Source: Bacteroidales bacterium (GTDB lineage: Bacteria; Bacteroidota; Bacteroidia; Bacteroidales; UBA10428). Taken from it: a stretch of DNA of 64,000 nt. Of this stretch, positions 54,498 through 63,495 are shown piece after piece. Both the position numbers and the translations under genes were made by a program. The DNA lies in assembly GCA_016930375.1 (NCBI GenBank), contig JAFGGU010000027.1, positions 19,625-83,624 of the forward strand. The letters run 5' to 3'. How positions within the stretch are numbered: the first letter of the stretch is position 1; the number at the start of each line of letters is the position of its first letter. Under the pieces are notes generated by a model. That model saw only the letters and a program-made list of their open reading frames with translations, was not told the origin of the DNA and searched no databases.

Positions 54498-55415
54498 TTA
54501 CTTTTTGTTGTTGCTCATCTTAAACAGTGTTTCTTTTTCTTTTTTTGTGAGGTTTTCATAGCCTCCCTGGGCTATTTTATCGAGGATCCTGTCGATTTCC
54601 TTTTGCTGGTTCACCTTACTGCGATTGTATTCCTCATCGGATACTTGTTTGGTGGCTTTCCGGTAGGTCACATTCAGGTGGGGACGTGGTTTAAAAATCG
54701 TGACTGCTTTATCGAGCAGTTTATTCAGCCAGTCTCCGATATCACGTCCTTTTCTGAGCAGGGTAATAAATGCGTAACCGTAAAGGGCGCCCCCCAGGTG
54801 AGCGATGTGCCCGCCCGCGTTGTAGGAGCCTATCAGCAGTACATCCATGATGATAAAAACAAGCGCGATATATTTTAACCTGACCGGCCCGATAAACAGC
54901 ATATAAAGTGTATAATCCGGCACGTAAAAAGCAATGCCAATAACAATGGCCATAATGGAAGCAGATGCGCCCAGCATGGGACTTCCGAGATGTTCCCTTA
55001 ATCCCGGGAATCCGTTGATGAATAGAAGAGATAAAATGGCGCCGGCCAATCCTCCAAGAATATATGTGCTCAACATTTGCCTGGCCGAGAGGTATTGCAG
55101 GAATATCTTGCCAAACCAGAACAATACGAGCATGTTGAAAAGTATGTGGAGGAAATTGAAATGCGTAAACATGTAGGTAATGATTGTCCACGGGCGTCTC
55201 AGCAATTCACCCGGGACACTGGGCACCATCAGGTATTTTAGAACAGTGTCATTGAATTGAGCCTGCAGACCGCTCAGTGTAACACCTGATGTGAAAAGTC
55301 TTAATATAACGAATAGCAGGCCGAGTAACACGAAAACCGCCACGTTAATAAAGATGAGGCGGGTGAGGATATTGCCTTGCCGCAAAGAAAGCTTTATTTC
55401 ATCTATCATACTCAT
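54498..55415 (-). CDS. Rhomboid intramembrane protease
   Basis: 305 residues from ATG 55415. The TTG two codons upstream is a weaker start. Six membrane segments. Catalytic Ser in the motif LGASASIMAIVIG, His in NAGGHIAHLGGALYG; WR-type loop present as RRPWTIITYMFTHFNFLHI. A soluble C-terminal tail of about 80 charged residues ends FKMSNNKK. Cleaves membrane proteins within the bilayer. Second of a tandem rhomboid pair, 91 bp after the first. Confidence 0.92.
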   Translation of the reverse strand: MSMIDEIKLSLRQGNILTRLIFINVAVFVLLGLLFVILRLFTSGVTLSGLQAQFNDTVLKYLMVPSVPGELLRRPWTIITYMFTHFNFLHILFNMLVLFWFGKIFLQYLSARQMLSTYILGGLAGAILSLLFINGFPGLREHLGSPMLGASASIMAIVIGIAFYVPDYTLYMLFIGPVRLKYIALVFIIMDVLLIGSYNAGGHIAHLGGALYGYAFITLLRKGRDIGDWLNKLLDKAVTIFKPRPHLNVTYRKATKQVSDEEYNRSKVNQQKEIDRILDKIAQGGYENLTKKEKETLFKMSNNKK

Positions 55416-55461
55416 AGCCAACCTAAAATCAAAATATCAATAAATAGTATTTCTTGGTTCC

Positions 55462-55496
55462 TGAATCTTGAGTCTTGAGTCTGGAATCTTTAATCA
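55462..55496 (+). repeat. Heptanucleotide array between the two rhomboid genes
   Basis: Five units: TGAATCT, TGAGTCT, TGAGTCT, GGAATCT, TTAATCA. Different unit from the GTAAAC family, but the same 7-bp period. Confidence 0.75.
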
Positions 55497-55506
55497 TCCA
55501 AATTTA

Positions 55507-56340
55507 TCAATTAATTCTGAACTGATTTCTTTTCCAGTACTTCACCATCAGAAAACCAAACAAGGCTCCCCCCAGATGGGCGAAATGCGCAACATTGTCC
55601 CATTGGAAGCCGGCCACGCCGAAAAACAACTCAAGCAAGGCATAAAACGGAACAAAATACTTGGCTTTGATGGGTATGGGAAGGAAGATCAGCATGAGTT
55701 CCGCGTCCGGAAACATCATGGCAAAAGCAATGAGCAGGCCGAAAACAGCGCCTGAAGCACCCACTGTGGGGATATTGAGGTTGCCGTACAAAATTTCGGA
55801 AACATAACCTCTGCCGGTTTCGATGAATGAAAGATCATCGGGCTTATAAAACCATTGTTGCATGAAACTCATGATCTGATCATAGTTCCCGGTTCTTGAT
55901 CCGAATCTTGTTACGATTTCATGAAATAAAGTATAAGAAGGAGCAGAACTGAACTCATTGGCCAGATTAAGCATGCTGTTCATCTGGATATAATTCACGG
56001 TCAGGTGGATGAAAGCGGCTCCCAGTCCCGTTACCGTGTAAAAGATCAACATTTTCTTGCTGCCCCAGAGTTGTTCCAGTATCCTGCCGAACATAAACAC
56101 CCCGAACATATTGAAAAAGATATGCGCAAAATTGGCATGCATGAAAATGTGTGTAATGACCTGGTGGGGCTCAAATAGCGGAGATTTCACGCTGAAAAGG
56201 GCGAGATGCCTCCACATAAAATCACTGTTGAAAACGTCGGTTGTCAGAAACGTGCCTGCAAACAGGATAACATTGATAATGATAATATTCTTTACCACAG
56301 GGGGCATTGCCAAACCACTACCCGAACCAAAAAAACTCAT
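55507..56340 (-). CDS. Rhomboid intramembrane protease
   Basis: 277 residues with six hydrophobic segments. Catalytic Ser in VGASGAVFGLLIAF and His in NVAHFAHLGGALFGF. The family HANFAHIFFNMFGVFMFGRILE stretch is segment 2. Compared with the neighbour, it has a longer loop between segments 3 and 4 (about 115-165) and no soluble tail, so the two are not recent copies. First gene of the rhomboid-rhomboid-EEP run. Confidence 0.92.
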   Translation of the reverse strand: MSFFGSGSGLAMPPVVKNIIIINVILFAGTFLTTDVFNSDFMWRHLALFSVKSPLFEPHQVITHIFMHANFAHIFFNMFGVFMFGRILEQLWGSKKMLIFYTVTGLGAAFIHLTVNYIQMNSMLNLANEFSSAPSYTLFHEIVTRFGSRTGNYDQIMSFMQQWFYKPDDLSFIETGRGYVSEILYGNLNIPTVGASGAVFGLLIAFAMMFPDAELMLIFLPIPIKAKYFVPFYALLELFFGVAGFQWDNVAHFAHLGGALFGFLMVKYWKRNQFRIN

Positions 56341-56367
56341 ATTTCAGCTTTTACATGTTTCAGCAGG

Positions 56368-56375
56368 CAAAGATA
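56368..56375 (-). promoter_or_regulatory. -7 element for the rhomboid run
   Basis: On the minus strand TATCTTTG exactly matches TAnnTTTG, 27 bp upstream of the rhomboid ATG (56340). No clear -33. Confidence 0.45.
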
Positions 56376-56426
56376 GAATTGTTTTATCAAATGCGCCGGC
56401 CTGTTTTTATTTTAAAAGGCATGTCT

Positions 56427-56434
56427 TATCTTTA
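56427..56434 (+). promoter_or_regulatory. Possible -7 element for the heptose kinase gene
   Basis: TATCTTTA matches TAnnTTTG except for the last base. If used, transcription starts near 56441 and translation would have to begin at GTG 56454, not ATG 56421. Confidence 0.3.
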
Positions 56435-56453
56435 CGGGCCTAAAACAATAGCA

Positions 56454-57443
56454 GTGGAAAATTCGGGTATCAGCAGCCTGTTGAAGAGATTCGAGGATCT
56501 GAAAGTACTCATCATAGGTGATGTTATGGTGGACTCCTATGTCTGGGGAAAGGTATCCCGGGTTTCACCTGAAGCTCCTGTTCCGGTGGTGATGCGCACA
56601 CAAACTGAGAACAGGTTGGGGGGCGCTGCCAACGTTGCCGTAAATATCAGGTCCCTGGGAGCAGTACCGGTGATGTGCTCGGTGATAGGCACAGATGAGG
56701 AAAGCAAGATCTTCAGGGAGCTCATCCGGGAAATGGGGATGCCTGAAGAAGGCGTGATTGAGTCACAGGAAAGGATCACAACCAGCAAAACAAGGATTAT
56801 TGCCGGTCATCAGCAATTGCTGCGGGTAGATAAGGAAGTGGACCATTATATTGATCCGGCGCTCGAGAACGCTTTGTGGCAGAGAATCCAGGCACTGGTA
56901 AACCAGAGCAACATCTCGGCCATCATTTTTCAGGATTATGACAAGGGGGTAATCACGCCTGCTTTGATTGAAAAGGTCATATCGCTTGGAAATCAATGGA
57001 ATATACCTACACTGGTGGATCCCAAGAAGCGGAACTTTATGCATTACCGCGATGCCACGCTTTTCAAGCCCAACTTCATAGAACTCACCGAAGGTATGCG
57101 CCTCGATATCCTGAAAACTGATTTTGAGGGAATACAGGCAGCGGCCAGGGAGTTACAGGAGAAATCAGGATTCAGCATGGTGATGATTACGCTTTCCGAG
57201 CAGGGCATGATGATCAGCAAAGGCGATACTTATAAAGTGGTTCCCACTCAGGCCAGGGACGTAGCCGATGTATCGGGGGCCGGTGATACTGTTATCGCCA
57301 TGGCCAGTCTTTGCCTGGCTATCGGACTTGATCCATATGAAATGGCTCGCCTCGCAAATCTGGCTGCAGGGCTTGTTTGTGAGAAGGTTGGCGTGGTGCC
57401 TGTTGAAAAGGAATGGCTTATCAATAGTAAAATTGATCTTTAA
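56454..57443 (+). CDS. D-glycero-beta-D-manno-heptose-7-phosphate kinase
   Basis: 329 residues from GTG 56454, the length of stand-alone heptose kinases. ATG 56421 (11 residues longer) is the other option but lies upstream of the likely transcription start. A PfkB/ribokinase-fold protein: VLIIGDVMVDSYVWGKVSRVSPEAPVPV, ENRLGGAANVAVN, LVDPKKRNF, and the catalytic DVSGAGDTVIAM. HldE domain I/RfaE1 type; it phosphorylates heptose 7-phosphate at C1 for lipopolysaccharide core heptose. The nucleotidyltransferase half is absent, so it must be encoded elsewhere. Confidence 0.9.
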   Translation: MENSGISSLLKRFEDLKVLIIGDVMVDSYVWGKVSRVSPEAPVPVVMRTQTENRLGGAANVAVNIRSLGAVPVMCSVIGTDEESKIFRELIREMGMPEEGVIESQERITTSKTRIIAGHQQLLRVDKEVDHYIDPALENALWQRIQALVNQSNISAIIFQDYDKGVITPALIEKVISLGNQWNIPTLVDPKKRNFMHYRDATLFKPNFIELTEGMRLDILKTDFEGIQAAARELQEKSGFSMVMITLSEQGMMISKGDTYKVVPTQARDVADVSGAGDTVIAMASLCLAIGLDPYEMARLANLAAGLVCEKVGVVPVEKEWLINSKIDL

Positions 57444-57455
57444 TATTCCTTCCTC

Positions 57456-57487
57456 TCCCCATCACCCCTTCACCCCATCTCCCCATC
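57456..57487 (+). repeat. Octanucleotide array over the permease stop codon
   Basis: Four units: TCCCCATC, ACCCCTTC, ACCCCATC, TCCCCATC. The minus-strand permease stop (57470-57472) lies inside, so the array codes for the last residues of that protein. Confidence 0.75.
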
Positions 57488-58903
57488 ATTCTTCCTTCTT
57501 CTCCAGTACCAGTAAAAAGGAATCCCTGCCAGCACCAGCAACAGACCTATCCCGGCTTCACGGGGATTGGTGAAACAGGTGATAATGACAAGGAGGACGC
57601 AGAAGAGCACAAAAAGTGCCGGGATGAAAGGATAGCCCCATACTCTATAGGGACGCTCAAGTGCAGGTTCCCGGTATCGCATGATAAAAACCCCGAGTGT
57701 GGTGGCGCCGTAGAAAAAGAAAACCACAAAGATCAGCATGTCGGTCAGCTGGTCGAAACTACCTGACAGGACCAGCACGGAGGCCCAGAAACCCTGGAGC
57801 CAGAGTGCCTTATTCGGCGTGTTGTACCGCGGATGAATGTCGATCACCCCTTTAAAGAAAAGCCTGTCTTTCGCCATGACCTGGTAAATACGCGGGGGCA
57901 TAATAATAGTGCTGTTGGTGCAGCCCAGGGTGGTGACCAGGATCAGCAGGGAAAGGATCAACGCTCCCGTGTGGCCTGCAAAATGCCTTATAACTGTAAC
58001 ACCTGCGATTTCATTGCGGGAATGGTAAACATCCATCATGTCATCCATGGGCAATACATAAAGGTAAGTGAAGTTTACGAGAAGATAGGTGGTAATGATC
58101 ACGGCCATTCCGCCGAACAATGCACGGGGGATATTTTTGTTCGGATGGTGGATTTCACCTCCCAGAAAGCCGATGGTATTCCATCCTTCGTAAGCCCAGA
58201 AAGCGGCCAGCATGGAAGCAAACAGGGCTTTGATAAAGGAAAAATCCGTCCATTTCCGGGGCACGTATGTTTCAGAGGGTGTTGTTATATTTTGAAGGGT
58301 TCCTCCCCCAAAGATTAAACCCGACAGGACAGTCAGCAAAAGTCCGGCAATCACCAGGGCGGTAATAAGACTGCTGAACCGGGCTCCTCCTTTCAGTCCC
58401 CTGGTATTGAGGAATGTGAGTGATACAATAAGCAGGATGGTGAAAAGTTTGACCCCGATGTTCTCCAGTGGTTTGAATGCGCCCAGCAGTTCAATATTCT
58501 CAAGGCTCACAGAAAGGTGGGGAAGAGGGACCATGGAGTTAAAGGATTGGGCAAATACATAAGCAATGGATGACACGGCCGCCGTCTTGATGACCGCAAA
58601 GACACTCCATCCGTACAGGAATGCCATGAAGCGGCCGTAGATGCGTTTAAAATAAATGTATTCCCCGCCCGAACCGGCGAACATTCCCGCTATTTCGGCA
58701 TTGCTGAGAGCGCCAAAAAGAGTGATAAGTCCTGCAAGAAGCCAGCAAAGAAGTACCAGAAGGGGAGAACCCAGCTCGGCTGCCATGGGGGCCACTTTTT
58801 TGAAAACTCCGGAACCAATCACAGAGCTTACCACGAGAACAACAGCAGAGCCCAGGTATAGCGTTCGGATGAGTGAACCTTGTTGCTTGTGGTCTGAGGA
58901 CAT
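57470..58903 (-). CDS. APC-family amino-acid permease
   Basis: 477 residues with 12 membrane segments. N-terminal helix 1 motif SSVIGSGVFKKVAPMA supplies the unwound G-S-G substrate site of the APC fold, and FWAYEGWNTIGFLGGEI is the helix 6 motif of the LAT-like group. Imports or exchanges amino acids across the inner membrane. The substrate cannot be set. The C-terminal tail (WYWRRRKNDGEMG) is partly encoded by the octamer array. Confidence 0.9.
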   Translation of the reverse strand: MSSDHKQQGSLIRTLYLGSAVVLVVSSVIGSGVFKKVAPMAAELGSPLLVLLCWLLAGLITLFGALSNAEIAGMFAGSGGEYIYFKRIYGRFMAFLYGWSVFAVIKTAAVSSIAYVFAQSFNSMVPLPHLSVSLENIELLGAFKPLENIGVKLFTILLIVSLTFLNTRGLKGGARFSSLITALVIAGLLLTVLSGLIFGGGTLQNITTPSETYVPRKWTDFSFIKALFASMLAAFWAYEGWNTIGFLGGEIHHPNKNIPRALFGGMAVIITTYLLVNFTYLYVLPMDDMMDVYHSRNEIAGVTVIRHFAGHTGALILSLLILVTTLGCTNSTIIMPPRIYQVMAKDRLFFKGVIDIHPRYNTPNKALWLQGFWASVLVLSGSFDQLTDMLIFVVFFFYGATTLGVFIMRYREPALERPYRVWGYPFIPALFVLFCVLLVIITCFTNPREAGIGLLLVLAGIPFYWYWRRRKNDGEMG

Positions 58904-59003
58904 AATTAAGCTTTTGAATATTAACCAATAATAGCAAAATCAATTGGTTTTCAAAAATCTCCTGAAATAGAGTTAAAAATGTTATTGATACTAAATATTT
59001 GCT

Positions 59004-59038
59004 TACCTTTATTAGTTATTAGATGATAATTATTCTCT
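59004..59038 (+). promoter_or_regulatory. perR promoter with PerR-box-like operator
   Basis: TACCTTTA (59004-59011) is one base off the -7 consensus. TGATAATTATTCTCT (59024-59038) matches the PerR-box pattern TTATAATTATTATAA at 11 of 15 positions and lies at the expected start of transcription, 17 bp before the ATG. This suggests autoregulation. Confidence 0.4.
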
Positions 59039-59055
59039 TTTAATTTCAGTTATCA

Positions 59056-59481
59056 ATGAATATAGAAGTAATTAGTAATAAGCTGCTTGAAAAAGGGCTT
59101 AAGGTAACGCCTCAAAGAATTGCTATTCTGGAGGCCATCATAAAACTCAATAATCATCCAACCGCCGAAAATATTATTGATTATATCAGAAAGAACCACC
59201 CTCATATTTCAGTTGGTACTGTTTACAAAGTGCTGGATGCATTGGTTGAAAACGCTCTGATCAGGAAAGTTAAAACAGAAAGAGATATCATGAGATACGA
59301 TGCTGTCATGGAAAACCATCACCATTTGTACTGCTCCGATTCCGACAGAATCGAGGATTACAATAATGATGAATTAATTGAGATGGTTGAAAAGTATTTT
59401 AAAAAGAATAGAATTCCCGGTTTTAAGATTGAAGACATTAAACTTCAGATAATTGGCAGATTCATTCAGGACGACAAATAA
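59056..59481 (+). CDS. perR: Fur-family peroxide-responsive repressor (PerR)
   Basis: 141 residues. Winged helix with VTPQRIAILEAI and recognition helix SVGTVYKVLDALVE. The dimerisation half carries the metal motif HHHLYCSDSDRIEDYNNDEL. Only one Cys is left where Fur proteins with a structural zinc have CxxC, so the zinc site is absent, as I recall for other Bacteroidota PerR. Placed 177 bp upstream of katG in the same direction, which makes PerR more likely than Fur or Zur. A PerR-box-like site overlaps its own promoter. Base composition is more AT-rich than the neighbours. Confidence 0.85.
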   Translation: MNIEVISNKLLEKGLKVTPQRIAILEAIIKLNNHPTAENIIDYIRKNHPHISVGTVYKVLDALVENALIRKVKTERDIMRYDAVMENHHHLYCSDSDRIEDYNNDELIEMVEKYFKKNRIPGFKIEDIKLQIIGRFIQDDK

Positions 59482-59505
59482 CCGCGCGTTCATTCTTCGA
59501 TTCCT

Positions 59506-59610
59506 GTGAAAACAGTTGTAATCATTGCAGGATTGATAGTAACTTATGTAATGGGATTTTTGATTCCAACGGCACATCTTTCAAATAGTGAAAAGAAATG
59601 GTTATTATGA
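59506..59610 (+). CDS. Possible 34-residue single-span membrane peptide
   Basis: GTG-started frame between perR and katG: a hydrophobic helix (VVIIAGLIVTYVMGFLIP) followed by a short charged tail. No homologue recognised, start codon weak, and no conservation can be shown. It may be a small membrane protein or chance. It fills most of the 177-bp perR-katG gap. No second PerR box was found in front of katG. Confidence 0.2.
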   Translation: MKTVVIIAGLIVTYVMGFLIPTAHLSNSEKKWLL

Positions 59611-59622
59611 ATTGAAAATTAG

Positions 59623-61872
<2,250 letters not shown>

Positions 61873-61890
61873 TTTTTGTACCACCCATAG

Positions 61891-61931
61891 AAAGGGCCTT
61901 GTAGATATCAGATTTACAAGGTCCTTTTTTT
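61891..61931 (+). terminator. Intrinsic terminator after katG
   Basis: The arms AAAGGGCCTTGTA and TACAAGGTCCTTT pair (one G-U) around an 11-nt loop and run into a stretch of seven T. It starts 18 bp after the katG stop. Confidence 0.85.
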
Positions 61932-61942
61932 AACCTGTCGGG

Positions 61943-62018
61943 GTGAGAACCAATAGCCTGTGTGCATCTTGTCATGAACGGGGATCCTTTTGTAAGTTTC
62001 ACAGGCGGTGGTTCTTAC
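61943..62018. other. Long interrupted inverted repeat, possible structured RNA or operator
   Basis: GTGAGAACC (61943-61951), AATA, GCCTGTG (61956-61962) pair with CACAGGC (62000-62006), GGT, GGTTCTTAC (62010-62018): 16 pairs with one G-U and a small internal loop, enclosing 37 nt. It lies after the katG terminator and 80 bp before the next gene (62099). There is no T-run, so it is not a terminator. Confidence 0.45.
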
Positions 62019-62098
62019 GATCATGCCCTAGCGAGAGGCACATCTAAATAAAACCTAAAAATTCGCGTTATCTTGAATAGGGTTTCAATCTTAATCCT

Positions 62099-63052
62099 AT
62101 GCGACTGACTAAATGTGCATTTCTGGTGATATTGATAATTGACTTATTAATACCGGCCTGTAACAAAGAACCTGACGTTTTACCGGACCAGCCCGGTGCA
62201 GGAATCAGCCTGGGAAGCCTGCAGGTATTTCCTTCGGATAATCCCTGGAATACTGATATTTCCAATGAGCCTGTCGATCCCAATTCTGATAATATCATTG
62301 CCGGCATAGGAAATGAGGTCCACCTGCATCCTGATTTTGGAACGGTCTGGCAAAATGAGCCGATTGGCATTCCGTATAATGTAGTAGGCAAAAATCAGGA
62401 AAAGGTAGCTGTATACTTTGATTATGATTCCGAGAGTGATCCCGGGCCATACCCAATCCCACCGGATGCCCTTGTTGAGAGTGGCTCCGACAGGCATGTA
62501 CTGGTTATTGACACCTTTCATCTCAAGCTGTACGAATTGTACAACGCAGTCCGAAATAATGACCACAGCTGGAATGCCGGATCAGGTGCTGTTTATGATT
62601 TGACATCCAATGATTTACGTCCCGATTACTGGACTTCAGCTGATGCAGCAGGGTTGCCCATTTTCCCCGGCCTTGTCCGTTATGAAGAGGTTGTTGAGGA
62701 AGGCGAAATCGATCATGCATTGCGCTTCACAGTGGAGAATACCAGAAATGTCTTTGTTCACCCGGCTACACATGCTGCAAGTAGCAGCAATAATGTAAAC
62801 TATCCTCCCATGGGTATGCGGGTCAGGCTGAAAGCCGGCTTTGATATCTCAGGCTTTTCACCCCATATACAGGTCATTCTAACGGCGCTGAAGAAATACG
62901 GTATGTTTGTGACAGACAACGGATCCAACTGGTATATAACAGGATCCCCTGATTCTCGTTGGGATGATGACGAGCTGGGAGAGTTAAAATCAATTCAGGG
63001 CAAGAATTTTGAAGTTGTAAAAATAGGAACGGTAATTCGAATGCCGGAATAA
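62099..63052 (+). CDS. Conserved lipoprotein of unknown function
   Basis: 317 residues. Signal peptide with lipobox LIPAC (Cys21), followed by a short linker. The rest contains strongly conserved-looking stretches: SDNPWNTDIS, HPDFGTVWQNEPIGIPYNVV, YFDYDSESDPGPYPIP, SDRHVLVIDT, WNAGSGAVYDL, SADAAGLPIFPGLVRYEEV, and LKKYGMFVTDNGSNWYI. I recall the same pattern in uncharacterised secreted proteins of Actinobacteria and other phyla, so this is a wide but unnamed family. No catalytic residues can be assigned, though the invariant His, Asp and Trp residues look enzyme-like. It stands alone. Confidence 0.82.
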   Translation: MRLTKCAFLVILIIDLLIPACNKEPDVLPDQPGAGISLGSLQVFPSDNPWNTDISNEPVDPNSDNIIAGIGNEVHLHPDFGTVWQNEPIGIPYNVVGKNQEKVAVYFDYDSESDPGPYPIPPDALVESGSDRHVLVIDTFHLKLYELYNAVRNNDHSWNAGSGAVYDLTSNDLRPDYWTSADAAGLPIFPGLVRYEEVVEEGEIDHALRFTVENTRNVFVHPATHAASSSNNVNYPPMGMRVRLKAGFDISGFSPHIQVILTALKKYGMFVTDNGSNWYITGSPDSRWDDDELGELKSIQGKNFEVVKIGTVIRMPE

Positions 63053-63084
63053 ACTCTTCCCTTTACTGTAGGATAATAAAAATA

Positions 63085-63112
63085 CAACTTCGCTGAAGTT
63101 GAATTATTGTAG
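63085..63112 (-). repeat. Single REP-like element
   Basis: Stem CAACTTC/GAAGTTG (63085-63101, loop GCT) followed by AATTATTGTAG, the reverse of the CTACAATAATT head seen in the 21.7-22.0 kb cluster. Same head, unrelated stem bases. Confidence 0.75.
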
Positions 63113-63141
63113 TATATAATTCATTAGATAATATAATTTAT

Positions 63142-63149
63142 TATTTTTG
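63142..63149 (+). promoter_or_regulatory. Possible -7 element upstream of tRNA-Pro
   Basis: TATTTTTG exactly matches TAnnTTTG, 125 bp before the tRNA. If used, the octanucleotide arrays lie in the tRNA precursor leader. No -33 found. Confidence 0.3.
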
Positions 63150-63161
63150 CAGCCCACTATT

Positions 63162-63201
63162 CATTTGTTGATTTAATGATTTGTTGATTTGATGATTTGG
63201 T
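63162..63201 (+). repeat. Octanucleotide array, GATTTGTT type
   Basis: Five degenerate units: CATTTGTT, GATTTAAT, GATTTGTT, GATTTGAT, GATTTGGT. Inverted relative to the array at 63232. Confidence 0.75.
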
Positions 63202-63231
63202 GACTTTCACACTCTTGCATCCAAACTCTTG

Positions 63232-63271
63232 CCAAATCAAAAAATCACTAAATCAATAAATCGAAAAATTC
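63232..63271 (+). repeat. Octanucleotide array, inverted partner
   Basis: Five degenerate units: CCAAATCA, AAAAATCA, CTAAATCA, ATAAATCG, AAAAATTC, ending 3 bp before the tRNA. With 63162-63201 it could form a long imperfect hairpin with a 30-nt loop. Confidence 0.7.
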
Positions 63272-63274
63272 CTT

Positions 63275-63348
63275 CGGGGTGTAGCGCAGTTGGCTAGCGC
63301 GCCACGTTCGGGACGTGGAGGCCGGAAGTTCGAGTCTTCTCACCCCGA
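63275..63348 (+). tRNA. tRNA-Pro (anticodon CGG)
   Basis: A full cloverleaf: acceptor CGGGGTG/CACCCCG, D arm GCGC-AGTTGGCTA-GCGC, anticodon arm CCACG-TTCGGGA-CGTGG with anticodon CGG, variable loop AGGCC, T arm GGAAG-TTCGAGT-CTTCT, discriminator A. CCA is not encoded. Reads CCG codons. Confidence 0.95.
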
Positions 63349-63360
63349 CTATTAAAAGTC

Positions 63361-63399
63361 AAAGGCCGTTGTAAATCAAAAGATTGCAGCGGTCTTTTT
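63361..63399 (+). terminator. Intrinsic terminator after tRNA-Pro
   Basis: The arm AAAGGCCGTTGTAAATC pairs with GATTGCAGCGGTCTTT (G-U pairs and one bulge) and runs into five T. It starts 12 bp after the tRNA. The following 97 bp up to 63495 hold nothing recognisable. Confidence 0.7.
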
Positions 63400-63495
63400 G
63401 TTTATGGTGGAAAATAGGGTGGACTAAATAGTTACTTTAAAGAGGCAACTTTCTGAATTTTTTGTAATTTTTCCATAAGTTTTCAATCAATCCAT

